DNA from: Prevotellaceae bacterium
Lineage (GTDB): Bacteria; Bacteroidota; Bacteroidia; Bacteroidales; UBA932
Assembly: GCA_031264875.1 (NCBI GenBank)
Contig: JAISDK010000107.1
Span: 1 to 9,263, forward strand
Direction: 5' to 3'
Length of the DNA: 9,263 bases
Below are positions 1-6,200 of the stretch, in pieces. Below the pieces are notes generated by a model, which saw nothing but the letters and a program-made list of their open reading frames with translations, was not told where the DNA came from and made no database searches. Every line of letters begins with the position of its first letter. Position 1 is the stretch's first letter. The translations under genes were made by a program, and so were the position numbers.

Positions 1-1
1 G

Positions 2-220
2 ACCACGCTGGCAATCGTCGTCGGGATGCTGCCCATCGCGCTGGCACAGGGTCCCGGCGCCGAATGGAAAAACGGCATGGCATGGGCGCTGATCGGCGGA
101 ATAATAAGCTCGATGTTCCTGTCGCTGGTGATCGTGCCGCTGGTGTACTACGGGATAGACAGGATATTGACGAAATTCGGACAGAATAAGAAGACGCCGG
201 TTGTTATTGATGACAAATAG
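2..220 (+). CDS. RND efflux transporter, inner-membrane subunit, C-terminal end (partial)
   Basis: This is the last 72 codons of a gene that starts before the window. The open frame enters at base 2 (TTLAIVVGMLPIALAQGPGA...) and stops at 220. The pattern matches the end of RND-superfamily proton-driven efflux pumps: a membrane segment ending in GMLPIALAQGPGAEW, then the last transmembrane helix (GGIISSMFLSLVIVPLVYY) and a short basic cytoplasmic tail ending KTPVVIDDK. In the AcrB/MexB/CusA-like family this part is TM11-TM12 of the inner-membrane pump, which exports drugs or metals together with a periplasmic adaptor and an outer-membrane channel. The substrate class cannot be read from this fragment. 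The piece is GC-rich (my hand count is about 122 of 220 bases) compared with the rest of the window. A terminator lies about 210 bp downstream, with no intact gene between, so this is probably the last gene of its operon. Confidence 0.85.
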   Translation, partial: TTLAIVVGMLPIALAQGPGAEWKNGMAWALIGGIISSMFLSLVIVPLVYYGIDRILTKFGQNKKTPVVIDDK

Positions 221-325
221 GATTCAATGAAAGCGTTTTTTGAAAAAATAATGCAGCCCGTTCATGAAGAAATCCAGTTCGCAGATGACCGGAAGAGTCT
301 CTGCTTTGATTGAAACCTTTCCACC

Positions 326-430
326 GGTTCTCCGAACTGCCATTTTGTCGCTTCGAGCGAGGATTTTGTCAGTAAAAGCGAGGATCGAGGTTCTCCGAGC
401 GAGGATTGAGGTTCTCCGAGCGCGACAAAA
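326..430. repeat. Degenerate 21-bp-period tandem repeat (five units)
   Basis: Five 21-bp units start at 326, 347, 368, 389 and 410. The two best-preserved units share GGTTCTCCGAGCGAGGATT and differ elsewhere, and the start GGTTCTCCGA recurs exactly 63 bp (three periods) earlier at 326. A 9-bp inverted repeat, TTTTGTCGC (343-351) and GCGACAAAA (422-430), brackets the better part of the array. Because 21 is a multiple of three, several frames stay open. The minus strand reads ARRTSIL repeats and the plus strand reads LRARIEV repeats, but neither has support as a real protein. The array ends directly at the terminator stem that starts at 431. Confidence 0.7.
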
Positions 431-482
431 AAAATCCCCCTTCATGCAACCGTCCGGTTTTGAGAGGGGGATTTTCGTTTTT
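431..482 (+). terminator. Rho-independent terminator downstream of the RND gene
   Basis: A perfect 11-bp stem, AAAATCCCCCT (431-441) with AGGGGGATTTT (465-475), encloses a 23-base loop and is followed by the T-rich CGTTTTTTCC. On the other strand the stem is followed by a run of eight T (complement of 427-434), so it could also stop transcription arriving from the right. It most likely ends the RND operon transcript. Confidence 0.8.
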
Positions 483-528
483 TCCGCTACTCATTTGGTT
501 TCCGTTTGATGGATGGGAACCGCGCTTT

Positions 529-684
529 CAGGAAATTACAGCAGCGGATATTACGGCTACGATCGGCATTTCTCTCAGGACAGTAAGGCGAATTACGACA
601 GAGTTGGTAAATAATGAAATAATATCCAGAAAAGGTTCGAAAAAAAGATGGGGAATGGGTAATTATAAAATAATGGCATTGTAA
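529..684 (+). pseudogene. Remnant of a winged-helix C-terminal domain (AlbA_2/ATP-binding-protein type)
   Basis: About 50 codons in one frame, ending in TAA at 682-684, read QEITAADITATIGISLRTVRR..., then ELVNNEIISRKGSKKRWGMGNYKIM. This is the pattern of a winged-helix DNA-binding domain: a helix-turn-helix (ADITATIGISLRTVRRITTEL) followed by the wing (IISRKGSKKRWGMGNYKI). It resembles the C-terminal wHTH of putative DNA-binding proteins that carry an N-terminal AlbA_2 (Schlafen-like) domain, which are common in Bacteroidota. I see no N-terminal domain. The frame continues upstream only into the terminator and repeat, which is not plausible coding. I therefore read it as the surviving 3' end of a truncated gene. 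The family assignment is by eye. A small independent HTH protein is possible, but no start or ribosome-binding signal supports that. Confidence 0.5.
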
Positions 685-735
685 ATGGCACTGTATATTT
701 CCTGATATTTCTTTAATATGGGCAGAATAAAATAG

Positions 736-843
736 GGTAGGGGCAGCGGATTTATCGAACAGATTGTCGCCGAATTGAAGCATGAATTTCCCGAAATTAA
801 AGGTTTTTAGCGCCGCAATGTTTATACTATACATTTTTTGCAG
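736..843 (+). pseudogene. Remnant of a DUF1016/YhcG-family (PDDEXK nuclease) N-terminal domain
   Basis: The reading frame from 736 gives GRGSGFIEQIVAEL, then KHEFPEIKGF, then an in-frame TAG (808-810), then RRNVYTIHFLQ. In intact DUF1016_N proteins this stretch is typically GWGxxxIxxLxxELxxEFPxxxGFSxRNLxxMRxFY, so the TAG sits exactly where the conserved Ser of GFSxRN belongs. Another in-frame TAG (733-735) lies just upstream. The family is a PDDEXK-superfamily nuclease, often found next to restriction-modification or other mobile defence genes. Nothing of the C-terminal nuclease domain is visible, because dnaX ends 100 bp further on. Stops on both sides and the loss of more than 80% of the usual length make this a decayed fragment. 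The recognition rests on one conserved block but is quite specific. Confidence 0.65.
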
Positions 844-909
844 TCGCAAACTTGGAATAAAATTAAAATCAATAATGGTGTATAATATGAAAACAGCAAA
901 ATATAACAC

Positions 910-936
910 GCAATTATTAATAATGCTAATAATTGC
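910..936 (-). terminator. Possible dnaX terminator (AT-rich hairpin)
   Basis: A perfect 10-bp inverted repeat, GCAATTATTA (910-919) and TAATAATTGC (927-936), with a 7-base loop lies 9 bp past the dnaX stop codon on the minus strand. It is followed on that strand by GTGTTATATTTTG, which is U-rich but not a clean U tract. It is the only hairpin I found between dnaX and the debris region. The stem is AT-rich, so termination strength is uncertain. Confidence 0.4.
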
Positions 937-945
937 ACTGACATT

Positions 946-2604
946 TCACCTGTAATCCAGATCCAAATCTCTGATAATTCCGTCAATAATATTATTTGTA
1001 GATGCGAGGTAGTTGATTTTATCTTTCGGGGTATAAAGGCGAGTTTTGTCATCGTTTTCCGAATTTATTTCCCGCACAATCCATTCCACTGCAATCGAAG
1101 GGCTGAGTGTCTTTTTAAGATGATTTACCAAATCGGTCGAACGTTTTTCCATTTGCTCCCTGTACTGTTCGCTTATAACCGGGTACCGCACAAGCTGTTC
1201 CGACACGAGTTCCGGCAAATGTTCAAGCAGGCGGCTGCTTAAGCGGGGTAATTGAGTCTTTATGCTTTCGGCATAGCTTTTCCATTCTAATACAAGTTTT
1301 TCCATGGTAAATGTCTTTTCTCCGGCCGCCTCTGCATTTTCAGTGACTTCGTTCTCTGTTTTTACTTCCGACATCATGTTTTTCAACGAAATACTTTTGG
1401 GAGCTTCAGGTATGGGAGCTGCTTCCGCTTTTCTCTGTACAACGGAATGTTCTGTTTTTGATTCGGGTTTTACCTCCGAGCTGTTATGTTCGGAGGATTC
1501 GTTTTTTTTTTCAGTTCCTATGTATGACAAATTCAACAAAGTCAGTTCGACAAGCAGGCGGGGGTTTCCGCTGAGCTTGTAATCCATTTCACATTTATTG
1601 GTGATATTCAAGGCTTCATACAGAAAATCCACAGGACATTCTGCCGACTGGCGTTTGTAGCGTTCCGCAATAACCTGCCCGACTTCCAGCAGTGATATGG
1701 TTTGAACGTCCTTGCATACAAGGATATCTCTGAAATGCGAATTTAGTCCCGACACAAAATGCTGGGCGTCGAATCCTTTTTTAAGGATTTCATCGAAAAT
1801 CATATAAGATTCCACGTAGTTGTGAGTCAAAAGGGCATCGGTAAGTCTGAAATAGTACTCGTAATCAAGCACGTTCAAATCTTCAATAACTGCGGAATAT
1901 GTTACGTTGCTTCCACAGAACGACACAACCCTGTCGAATATGGACAGGGCATCTCTCATTGCTCCGTCGGCTTTGCGGGCGATTATGTTGAGCGCGTCGG
2001 GTTCGCATGTAACTCTTTCTTGCTTGGCTATGTCTTTAAGATGGGAGACAATGTCGCCTATGGTTATTCTGTTGAAATCGTATATCTGACACCGTGATAA
2101 TATAGTCGGAATGATTTTATGCTTTTCGGTTGTCGCCAGGATAAAGATCGCATACGAGGGAGGTTCTTCCAGAGTTTTCAGAAATGCATTGAATGCTGCC
2201 GCCGACAGCATGTGAACCTCGTCGATGATATATACGCTGTACTTGCCAATTTGCGGCGGGACTCTCACCTGTTCGACCAGCATGCGGATGTCGTCCACGG
2301 AATTGTTGGATGCTGCGTCGAGTTCGTGTATGCAATATGACCTGCCTTCGGAAAAGGAGCGGCACGATTCACATTCGCCGCACGCTTCCATGTCGGCACC
2401 GGGATTCAGACAGTTTATTGTTTTGGCAAAAATACGGGCGCATGTTGTTTTGCCTACGCCTCTTGGTCCGCAAAATAAATACGCATGACTTAGATGCCCT
2501 CTCTGTATTGCATTTTTCAGGGTTGCTCCGATTGTTGACTGGCCGACTACCGATGCAAACGATAATGGCCGATATTTAATTGCCGATACAACAAATTGTT
2601 CCAT
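946..2604 (-). CDS. dnaX: DNA polymerase III subunit gamma/tau
   Basis: DnaX is the ATPase subunit of the clamp-loader complex that loads the beta clamp and tethers polymerase III cores at the replication fork. The 552-residue product opens with MEQFVVSAIKYRPLSFASVVGQ, a typical DnaX start. Visible motifs are Walker A GPRGVGKT (46-53), zinc-binding cysteines C65, C75, C78 and C81, Walker B with IIDEVH (D128, E129), sensor 1 LATT (156-159) and the SRC motif (170-172). The AAA+ core and the clamp-loader oligomerisation domain end near residue 362 (LLNLSYIG). After that come a low-complexity, charged linker (about 365-440) and a tau-specific C-terminal domain (about 440-552). The length is ordinary for Bacteroidota. 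At codons 365-368 there is a run of ten A followed by a stem-loop, described separately, which could generate a gamma-like product of 373 or 377 residues. trpA ends 93 bp upstream. A candidate -7 box lies just before the ATG, so dnaX may have its own promoter as well as read-through from trpFA. Confidence 0.97.
   Translation of the reverse strand: MEQFVVSAIKYRPLSFASVVGQSTIGATLKNAIQRGHLSHAYLFCGPRGVGKTTCARIFAKTINCLNPGADMEACGECESCRSFSEGRSYCIHELDAASNNSVDDIRMLVEQVRVPPQIGKYSVYIIDEVHMLSAAAFNAFLKTLEEPPSYAIFILATTEKHKIIPTILSRCQIYDFNRITIGDIVSHLKDIAKQERVTCEPDALNIIARKADGAMRDALSIFDRVVSFCGSNVTYSAVIEDLNVLDYEYYFRLTDALLTHNYVESYMIFDEILKKGFDAQHFVSGLNSHFRDILVCKDVQTISLLEVGQVIAERYKRQSAECPVDFLYEALNITNKCEMDYKLSGNPRLLVELTLLNLSYIGTEKKNESSEHNSSEVKPESKTEHSVVQRKAEAAPIPEAPKSISLKNMMSEVKTENEVTENAEAAGEKTFTMEKLVLEWKSYAESIKTQLPRLSSRLLEHLPELVSEQLVRYPVISEQYREQMEKRSTDLVNHLKKTLSPSIAVEWIVREINSENDDKTRLYTPKDKINYLASTNNIIDGIIRDLDLDYR
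1473..1511 (-). promoter_or_regulatory. Candidate programmed frameshift/slippage element in dnaX
   Basis: On the coding (minus) strand, ten consecutive A (1511 down to 1502) span codons GAA AAA AAA AAC (365-368) and contain the heptamers A AAA AAA and A AAA AAC in the right phase. Five bases later there is a perfect 7-bp stem, CCTCCGA (1496-1490) with TCGGAGG (1479-1473), around a 10-base loop. In the -1 frame the stop TAA (1486-1484) falls inside that loop, giving a tail KRILRT after K367. In the +1 frame TAA follows directly after the stem (1472-1470). An AGGA lies a few bases upstream of the A run. Known precedents are dnaX of E. coli (A AAA AAG plus stem-loop, ribosomal -1 shift) and of Thermus thermophilus (A9, transcriptional slippage). 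Confidence 0.6.
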
Positions 2605-2608
2605 TGCG

Positions 2609-2616
2609 CAAAATTA
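2609..2616 (-). promoter_or_regulatory. Candidate -7 box of a dnaX promoter
   Basis: On the minus strand TAATTTTG fits the Bacteroidota -7 consensus TAnnTTTG and ends only 4 bases before the dnaX ATG (2604). I see no clear TTTG at the usual -33 distance; TGTTT lies about 20 bp upstream. If the box is used, transcription would start at or next to the ATG and the mRNA would be nearly leaderless. Confidence 0.35.
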
Positions 2617-2697
2617 ATGTTTTTTAACTGTATATGAAACAGCAATAAATGCGTTTCTGTTGAATATTTCCGTTTTCACCGTATAATTGTTTGTGGT

Positions 2698-3474
2698 TTA
2701 CAACATGCCTGTTTTCTGCATAAGCTTTGTCACGGCGGCTTCAACTGACTGCTCACTGCCTAAGAGGCGTATAAATTCGCTGCCGATAATCGCTCCGCCG
2801 GAATTGGCAAATGATGCATCAAGCGTAGTTTTGTTTGATATTCCAAAGCCTGTCAAATGCGGATTCTTAAGGTTCATATTGTCGATTCTCTTAAAATAGT
2901 TTAAGGTTTTTTCGTCAAAACTGTCTTTGGCACCGGTAGTTGAAGCTGTCGAAACCATGTAGATAAAACCGGAGGTATTTTCGTCTATCAGGCGTATTCT
3001 TTCTTCCGATGTTTCGGGGGTTATAAGCATAATAAATTCAAGTCCGTACTGCTTGCCTAACGATTTGAAGTTTTTTATGTAATCGTCGAAAGGCAGGTCG
3101 GGAATGATAACTCCGTCGATGCCCGTTTTGTTACATTCCATGCAAAACTTTTCTATGCCAAACTGTATGATTGAATTAAGGTATCCCATCATTATCAAAG
3201 GGATATTTGCTTCGTCACGTATTTTTTCGAGTTGAGAGAACAGTTTTTTCAATGACATTCCGCCGTTGAGCGCTACGGTTCCGCTTTGCTGAATTACGGG
3301 GCCGTCGGCCATGGGATCAGAGAATGGGATTCCGATTTCAGCCATATCGACGCCCTGTTTCTCAAGCTCTTTGATGATTATTGGAGTATCGTCGAAATGT
3401 GGATATCCTGCGGTGAAATACACCGACAAGATATTTTTGTGTTTTTCCTTAAAAAGTTTGTGTATCCTGTTCAT
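2698..3474 (-). CDS. trpA: Tryptophan synthase alpha chain
   Basis: TrpA cleaves indole-3-glycerol phosphate to indole and glyceraldehyde-3-phosphate. Indole normally passes through a tunnel to TrpB, which joins it to serine. The 258-residue protein is a complete (beta/alpha)8 barrel of near-normal family length (about 260). Visible signatures are the catalytic Glu at position 46 and Asp at position 57 in AEIGIPFSDPMADGPVIQ, the loop segment IIPDLPFDDY, the loop-6 region MVSTASTTGAKDSF and the phosphate-binding glycines GFGISNK and GGAIIGSEFIRLL near the C-terminus. The ATG lies inside the end of trpF (26-bp overlap), which implies co-transcription and probably translational coupling. No trpB is adjacent, although trpB and trpA are usually neighbours in Bacteroidota trp operons, so the partner must be encoded elsewhere. 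No hairpin terminator is visible in the 93 bp before dnaX. Confidence 0.97.
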   Translation of the reverse strand: MNRIHKLFKEKHKNILSVYFTAGYPHFDDTPIIIKELEKQGVDMAEIGIPFSDPMADGPVIQQSGTVALNGGMSLKKLFSQLEKIRDEANIPLIMMGYLNSIIQFGIEKFCMECNKTGIDGVIIPDLPFDDYIKNFKSLGKQYGLEFIMLITPETSEERIRLIDENTSGFIYMVSTASTTGAKDSFDEKTLNYFKRIDNMNLKNPHLTGFGISNKTTLDASFANSGGAIIGSEFIRLLGSEQSVEAAVTKLMQKTGML

Positions 3475-4111
3475 TTGGTATTTCTTTGAAGAGTTGCAAT
3501 AATTTTTTTACCTGTTGTACGTTTTTCAGCCCCGGAGAAATCTCAAAATAACTGTTAACATCAATACCAATACATAGCTCATGTCGGTTATCTCTGATAT
3601 TTGCAGCGTCATCAAGAGTGATTCCCCCGCTCAGAAAAAAAGGTTTTTTTCCTTTATAATTTACCAGCAAACTGTGGTCGAACTTGCTTCCCGAACCGCC
3701 GTATAATTCGGTTTTTGCATCGAAAAGAAAATAATCGCAAACCTGCTCGTAGGCAGATGTATTCGAAAAATCTTCTTCGGACTTTATTCCAAAAGCCTTT
3801 ATTATTTCGCAGTTGTATTTTGCCTTCAATTCTGCACAGTATTCAGGAGTTTCATTTCCATGAAGTTGTAGAGCATTGAACCTGTAATATTCTGCTGTTT
3901 CAACAACGCGTCCCATTTCTGCATTCACAAATACCCCTACCGACAATGTGTAGGGATGTAGAAAATTGAGAACTGCATGATTTAATTCCACAGCATAACG
4001 CGGAGACCGCTCATAAAACACAAATCCCATATAGTCAGGATGCAGTATAGCCACTTCGACAATGTTCACGACATTTCGCATGCCGCATATTTTTACCTTA
4101 ATTTCATTCAT
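3449..4111 (-). CDS. trpF: Phosphoribosylanthranilate isomerase
   Basis: TrpF catalyses the Amadori rearrangement of N-(5-phosphoribosyl)anthranilate to CdRP, the step before indole-glycerol phosphate synthase (TrpC). The 220-residue protein is a single (beta/alpha)8 barrel. The N-terminal strand KVKICGM carries the catalytic base Cys9. The probable general acid is Asp131 in YFLFDAKTELYGGSG, followed by the phosphate-binding glycine loop. LSGGI (160-164) and IGIDVNSYFEISPGLKN (181-197) complete the usual C-terminal phosphate site and substrate loop. HPDYMGFVFYERSPRY (25-39) is the conserved segment after helix 1. It is a monofunctional enzyme, not fused to trpC. It follows the secreted-protein gene by 20 bp without a visible promoter and overlaps trpA by 26 bp, so the three genes may be on one transcript. 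Confidence 0.96.
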   Translation of the reverse strand: MNEIKVKICGMRNVVNIVEVAILHPDYMGFVFYERSPRYAVELNHAVLNFLHPYTLSVGVFVNAEMGRVVETAEYYRFNALQLHGNETPEYCAELKAKYNCEIIKAFGIKSEEDFSNTSAYEQVCDYFLFDAKTELYGGSGSKFDHSLLVNYKGKKPFFLSGGITLDDAANIRDNRHELCIGIDVNSYFEISPGLKNVQQVKKLLQLFKEIPNEQDTQTF

Positions 4112-4131
4112 TTATATTAATATCGTCTTTT

Positions 4132-6132
4132 TTATTGTCCTGAAACAATGATTTTTTTTACCTCCCGTATTTTTCTATCGACATTCCACACTCTCATAAA
4201 GTATATTCCCGGCATAATATTCGTGACGTCAATATTTCCCAATACGTTTTCGAAAACCTTGACAAGTTCTCCGGAAAGTGCATACAGCTCTATTTTTGAG
4301 GATTTTAATGGAGCGCTGTCGTCTTCTTCCAAATAGACGATTCCTCTTGCCGGATTGGGGTATGCCCTGAAAGTATGTATATTACGGTTGTCGTTATCAT
4401 TATATTCAAGTTCTACATAATCGGACGGAAATCGCAAGTCAGAGCGACAGAATATCGGGCGTATCATCAGTGAACCGTCGAAAACGGAAGGCTCCCATAT
4501 TTGTCCCAGACTGTAAAATGTGCTGTTCCTGGAGCTGCGGTTCCGGTCAAAGCCGATGTTCAAAAAGACTTCATCCGTTTGAAGCCATCCAACGTAAAAT
4601 GTTTCGCCTTCGAGCAGATGTACGGGCTTTGAAAATTTATACGCAATATATTTGTTCAGACTGTCCCTGAACACAGGCCGACCACCGGTTTCACTGTGTA
4701 TCAATTCGCCCGGAATACCTCCTGCGTCATTCCAGACAGCAATTATGAAATCGTAATTTTCATTAATATCGTTCACCGCCCGGTTGAAGTACATATATAC
4801 ACCTCTAAGACTGTCGGCCATGTATGTACGGAATTTCACCGCTACTTTTCCCTGCGACGAACCGTTGCCGAAAAGGCCGTATCCGTTTTCCGCTGTTCCG
4901 TCATCGTATGCATAACAGTCTTTAAACTCGTATATGATTCTGCTTGTGTCATTATAGCGTAATGCCGTTCTGAAATTCGACGGGTCATTGTCCGTATCAA
5001 TCCAGCTCAGCATTTCGAATGAAGCGGAATCGCCGGTAATCGAAAAATCGTATCGGGGTATTGCATACGAGAGGTTTATCGTGCTTCCGTCAGGAATGTT
5101 TTCGGCGCCTGCGGAATAGGACAGTGTTCTGCCCGAAGCTCCATAAATGGAACGCAGTCGAAAATTACGGGTAACGCTTTTAGTTCCCCATCCGAAATTG
5201 GTATAATTTAATTCCAGATTCATCGGATCTTCGAATAATTCGGCTTTCGCAAACTCGAAATGCGTAGCCGGGACAGTCTCGTAGTCCGTTGTCAGCCTTT
5301 TAGGGTCTCCGATTAACGAAATATCCGGAATATCAGGATTGTTTGCGGCTCTGTTCCTGTCCAGATATACAAAATCCAGATGCCAGTGGTCGGAAGCTGT
5401 ACTGCGTCCGGGAAAACCCGGATGAATATTTATACTTGCGTAGTTAATAAACCGAAAGCTAAAGCTGTTATTCAAATATTTACTGTTTTCGATTTTGATA
5501 TTTGACCTGAAAAATTTGAATCCTATACTATCGTCTTCAATAACTGTTTTGCTATTAGCCAAATGATTTGATACTTCTATTTTACTGACGGAAACGACCG
5601 ACGCGCTCCATACATTGTTCCATACATCGTCCAGTGGCGAATAAAATTCCAAAGTCAGGGAATCGGAACTTTCGGGCATATCTCCGTAACCTTTTGGCTG
5701 GAAGTAAAAACTGAGACAGATAGAATCGACCGGAGAATAGGATAGCTGAATAAATTCTGACGTCAAGGTATCTGCCGCAAAGACAGAACTGACCGCTCTG
5801 TCGTATATTTTTCCCCTGCTGTCGAATGGGTCGAAAGTTGCAACGCCAACAGTAGGCGGATTGATTGCAAATGTTCTGTTTATATAGACCGACTGGCTTT
5901 CTCTCCATAATTTCGGGTTTGGCGTCACCTGTCCGGATTTTGAGAAATCGTCAACAAAAGGCAATTCGATACTGGATATTGATTTTGTCTTTGGAAGTTT
6001 AGTCGCCGGAGATGTTTGAATATTTTCGTTAAGATTTGTCAACACCTCCTGAGCCTTCGATTCCAAAACCGGAAATGCGAAGACTAAAAACAACATACTT
6101 AACGCTATATACCTATCGAGTTTTTTAGACAT
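4132..6132 (-). CDS. Secreted protein with type IX secretion (T9SS type A) sorting domain
   Basis: The 666-residue product starts with MSKKLDRYIALSMLFLVFAF, a basic n-region plus hydrophobic core, with a likely signal-peptidase site after SKA (A27). It ends with a classic T9SS type A C-terminal domain (about 588-666): FRAYPNPARGIVYLEE, then IELYALSGELVKVFEN, then NIMPGIYFMRVW and a basic KKIIVSGQ tail. The protein is thus predicted to cross the inner membrane by Sec and the outer membrane by the Por/T9SS machinery, with cleavage of the C-terminal domain and attachment to the surface or release. The middle is rich in aromatic residues and beta-strand patterns. Its N-terminal block VDDFSKSGQVTPNPKLW...INRTFAINPPTVGVATFD recurs in large Bacteroidota secreted proteins of unknown role. 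I see no catalytic motif, so I propose no enzymatic function. The start is supported by a good promoter 19-49 bp upstream. trpF begins 20 bp after its stop. Confidence 0.88.
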   Translation of the reverse strand: MSKKLDRYIALSMLFLVFAFPVLESKAQEVLTNLNENIQTSPATKLPKTKSISSIELPFVDDFSKSGQVTPNPKLWRESQSVYINRTFAINPPTVGVATFDPFDSRGKIYDRAVSSVFAADTLTSEFIQLSYSPVDSICLSFYFQPKGYGDMPESSDSLTLEFYSPLDDVWNNVWSASVVSVSKIEVSNHLANSKTVIEDDSIGFKFFRSNIKIENSKYLNNSFSFRFINYASINIHPGFPGRSTASDHWHLDFVYLDRNRAANNPDIPDISLIGDPKRLTTDYETVPATHFEFAKAELFEDPMNLELNYTNFGWGTKSVTRNFRLRSIYGASGRTLSYSAGAENIPDGSTINLSYAIPRYDFSITGDSASFEMLSWIDTDNDPSNFRTALRYNDTSRIIYEFKDCYAYDDGTAENGYGLFGNGSSQGKVAVKFRTYMADSLRGVYMYFNRAVNDINENYDFIIAVWNDAGGIPGELIHSETGGRPVFRDSLNKYIAYKFSKPVHLLEGETFYVGWLQTDEVFLNIGFDRNRSSRNSTFYSLGQIWEPSVFDGSLMIRPIFCRSDLRFPSDYVELEYNDNDNRNIHTFRAYPNPARGIVYLEEDDSAPLKSSKIELYALSGELVKVFENVLGNIDVTNIMPGIYFMRVWNVDRKIREVKKIIVSGQ

Positions 6133-6150
6133 AACAAATTAAACAGGGCG

Positions 6151-6181
6151 CAAAGTTATACTATTTTTTTATTAGAGCAAT
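6151..6181 (-). promoter_or_regulatory. Promoter of the T9SS-protein (trpFA) transcript
   Basis: On the minus strand TAACTTTG (6158-6151) matches the Bacteroidota -7 box TAnnTTTG exactly. ATTG (6181-6178) lies upstream with a 19-bp spacer, close to the -33 TTTG consensus and its 19-21 bp spacing. The predicted start of transcription is about 12 bp before the ATG at 6132. It is the only strong promoter I found for the minus-strand block. Confidence 0.6.
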
Positions 6182-6200
6182 AATTCCGGACAGAGATATA

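Noticed and set aside
227..313. Small ATG-started reading frame (28 codons, MKAFFEKIMQPVHEE...) just after the RND gene
   Set aside because: It is short and has no recognisable motif or homologue known to me. It runs into the repeat region, and only its position behind the RND stop speaks for it.
224..509. Overlapping long frames on both strands with LRARIEV or ARRTSIL repeats
   Set aside because: They are produced by the 21-bp period of the tandem repeat, which keeps frames open. There is no independent coding sign, and the plus-strand frame runs through the terminator hairpin.
851..890. Sigma70-like TTGGAA ... TATAAT on the plus strand
   Set aside because: The spacing is about 23 bp, no gene follows on the plus strand, and this host uses the TAnnTTTG type. 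In AT-rich debris this is expected by chance.
2605..2697. Possible trpA terminator or attenuator before dnaX
   Set aside because: No stem of useful length followed by a T run is visible on the minus strand in the 93-bp gap.
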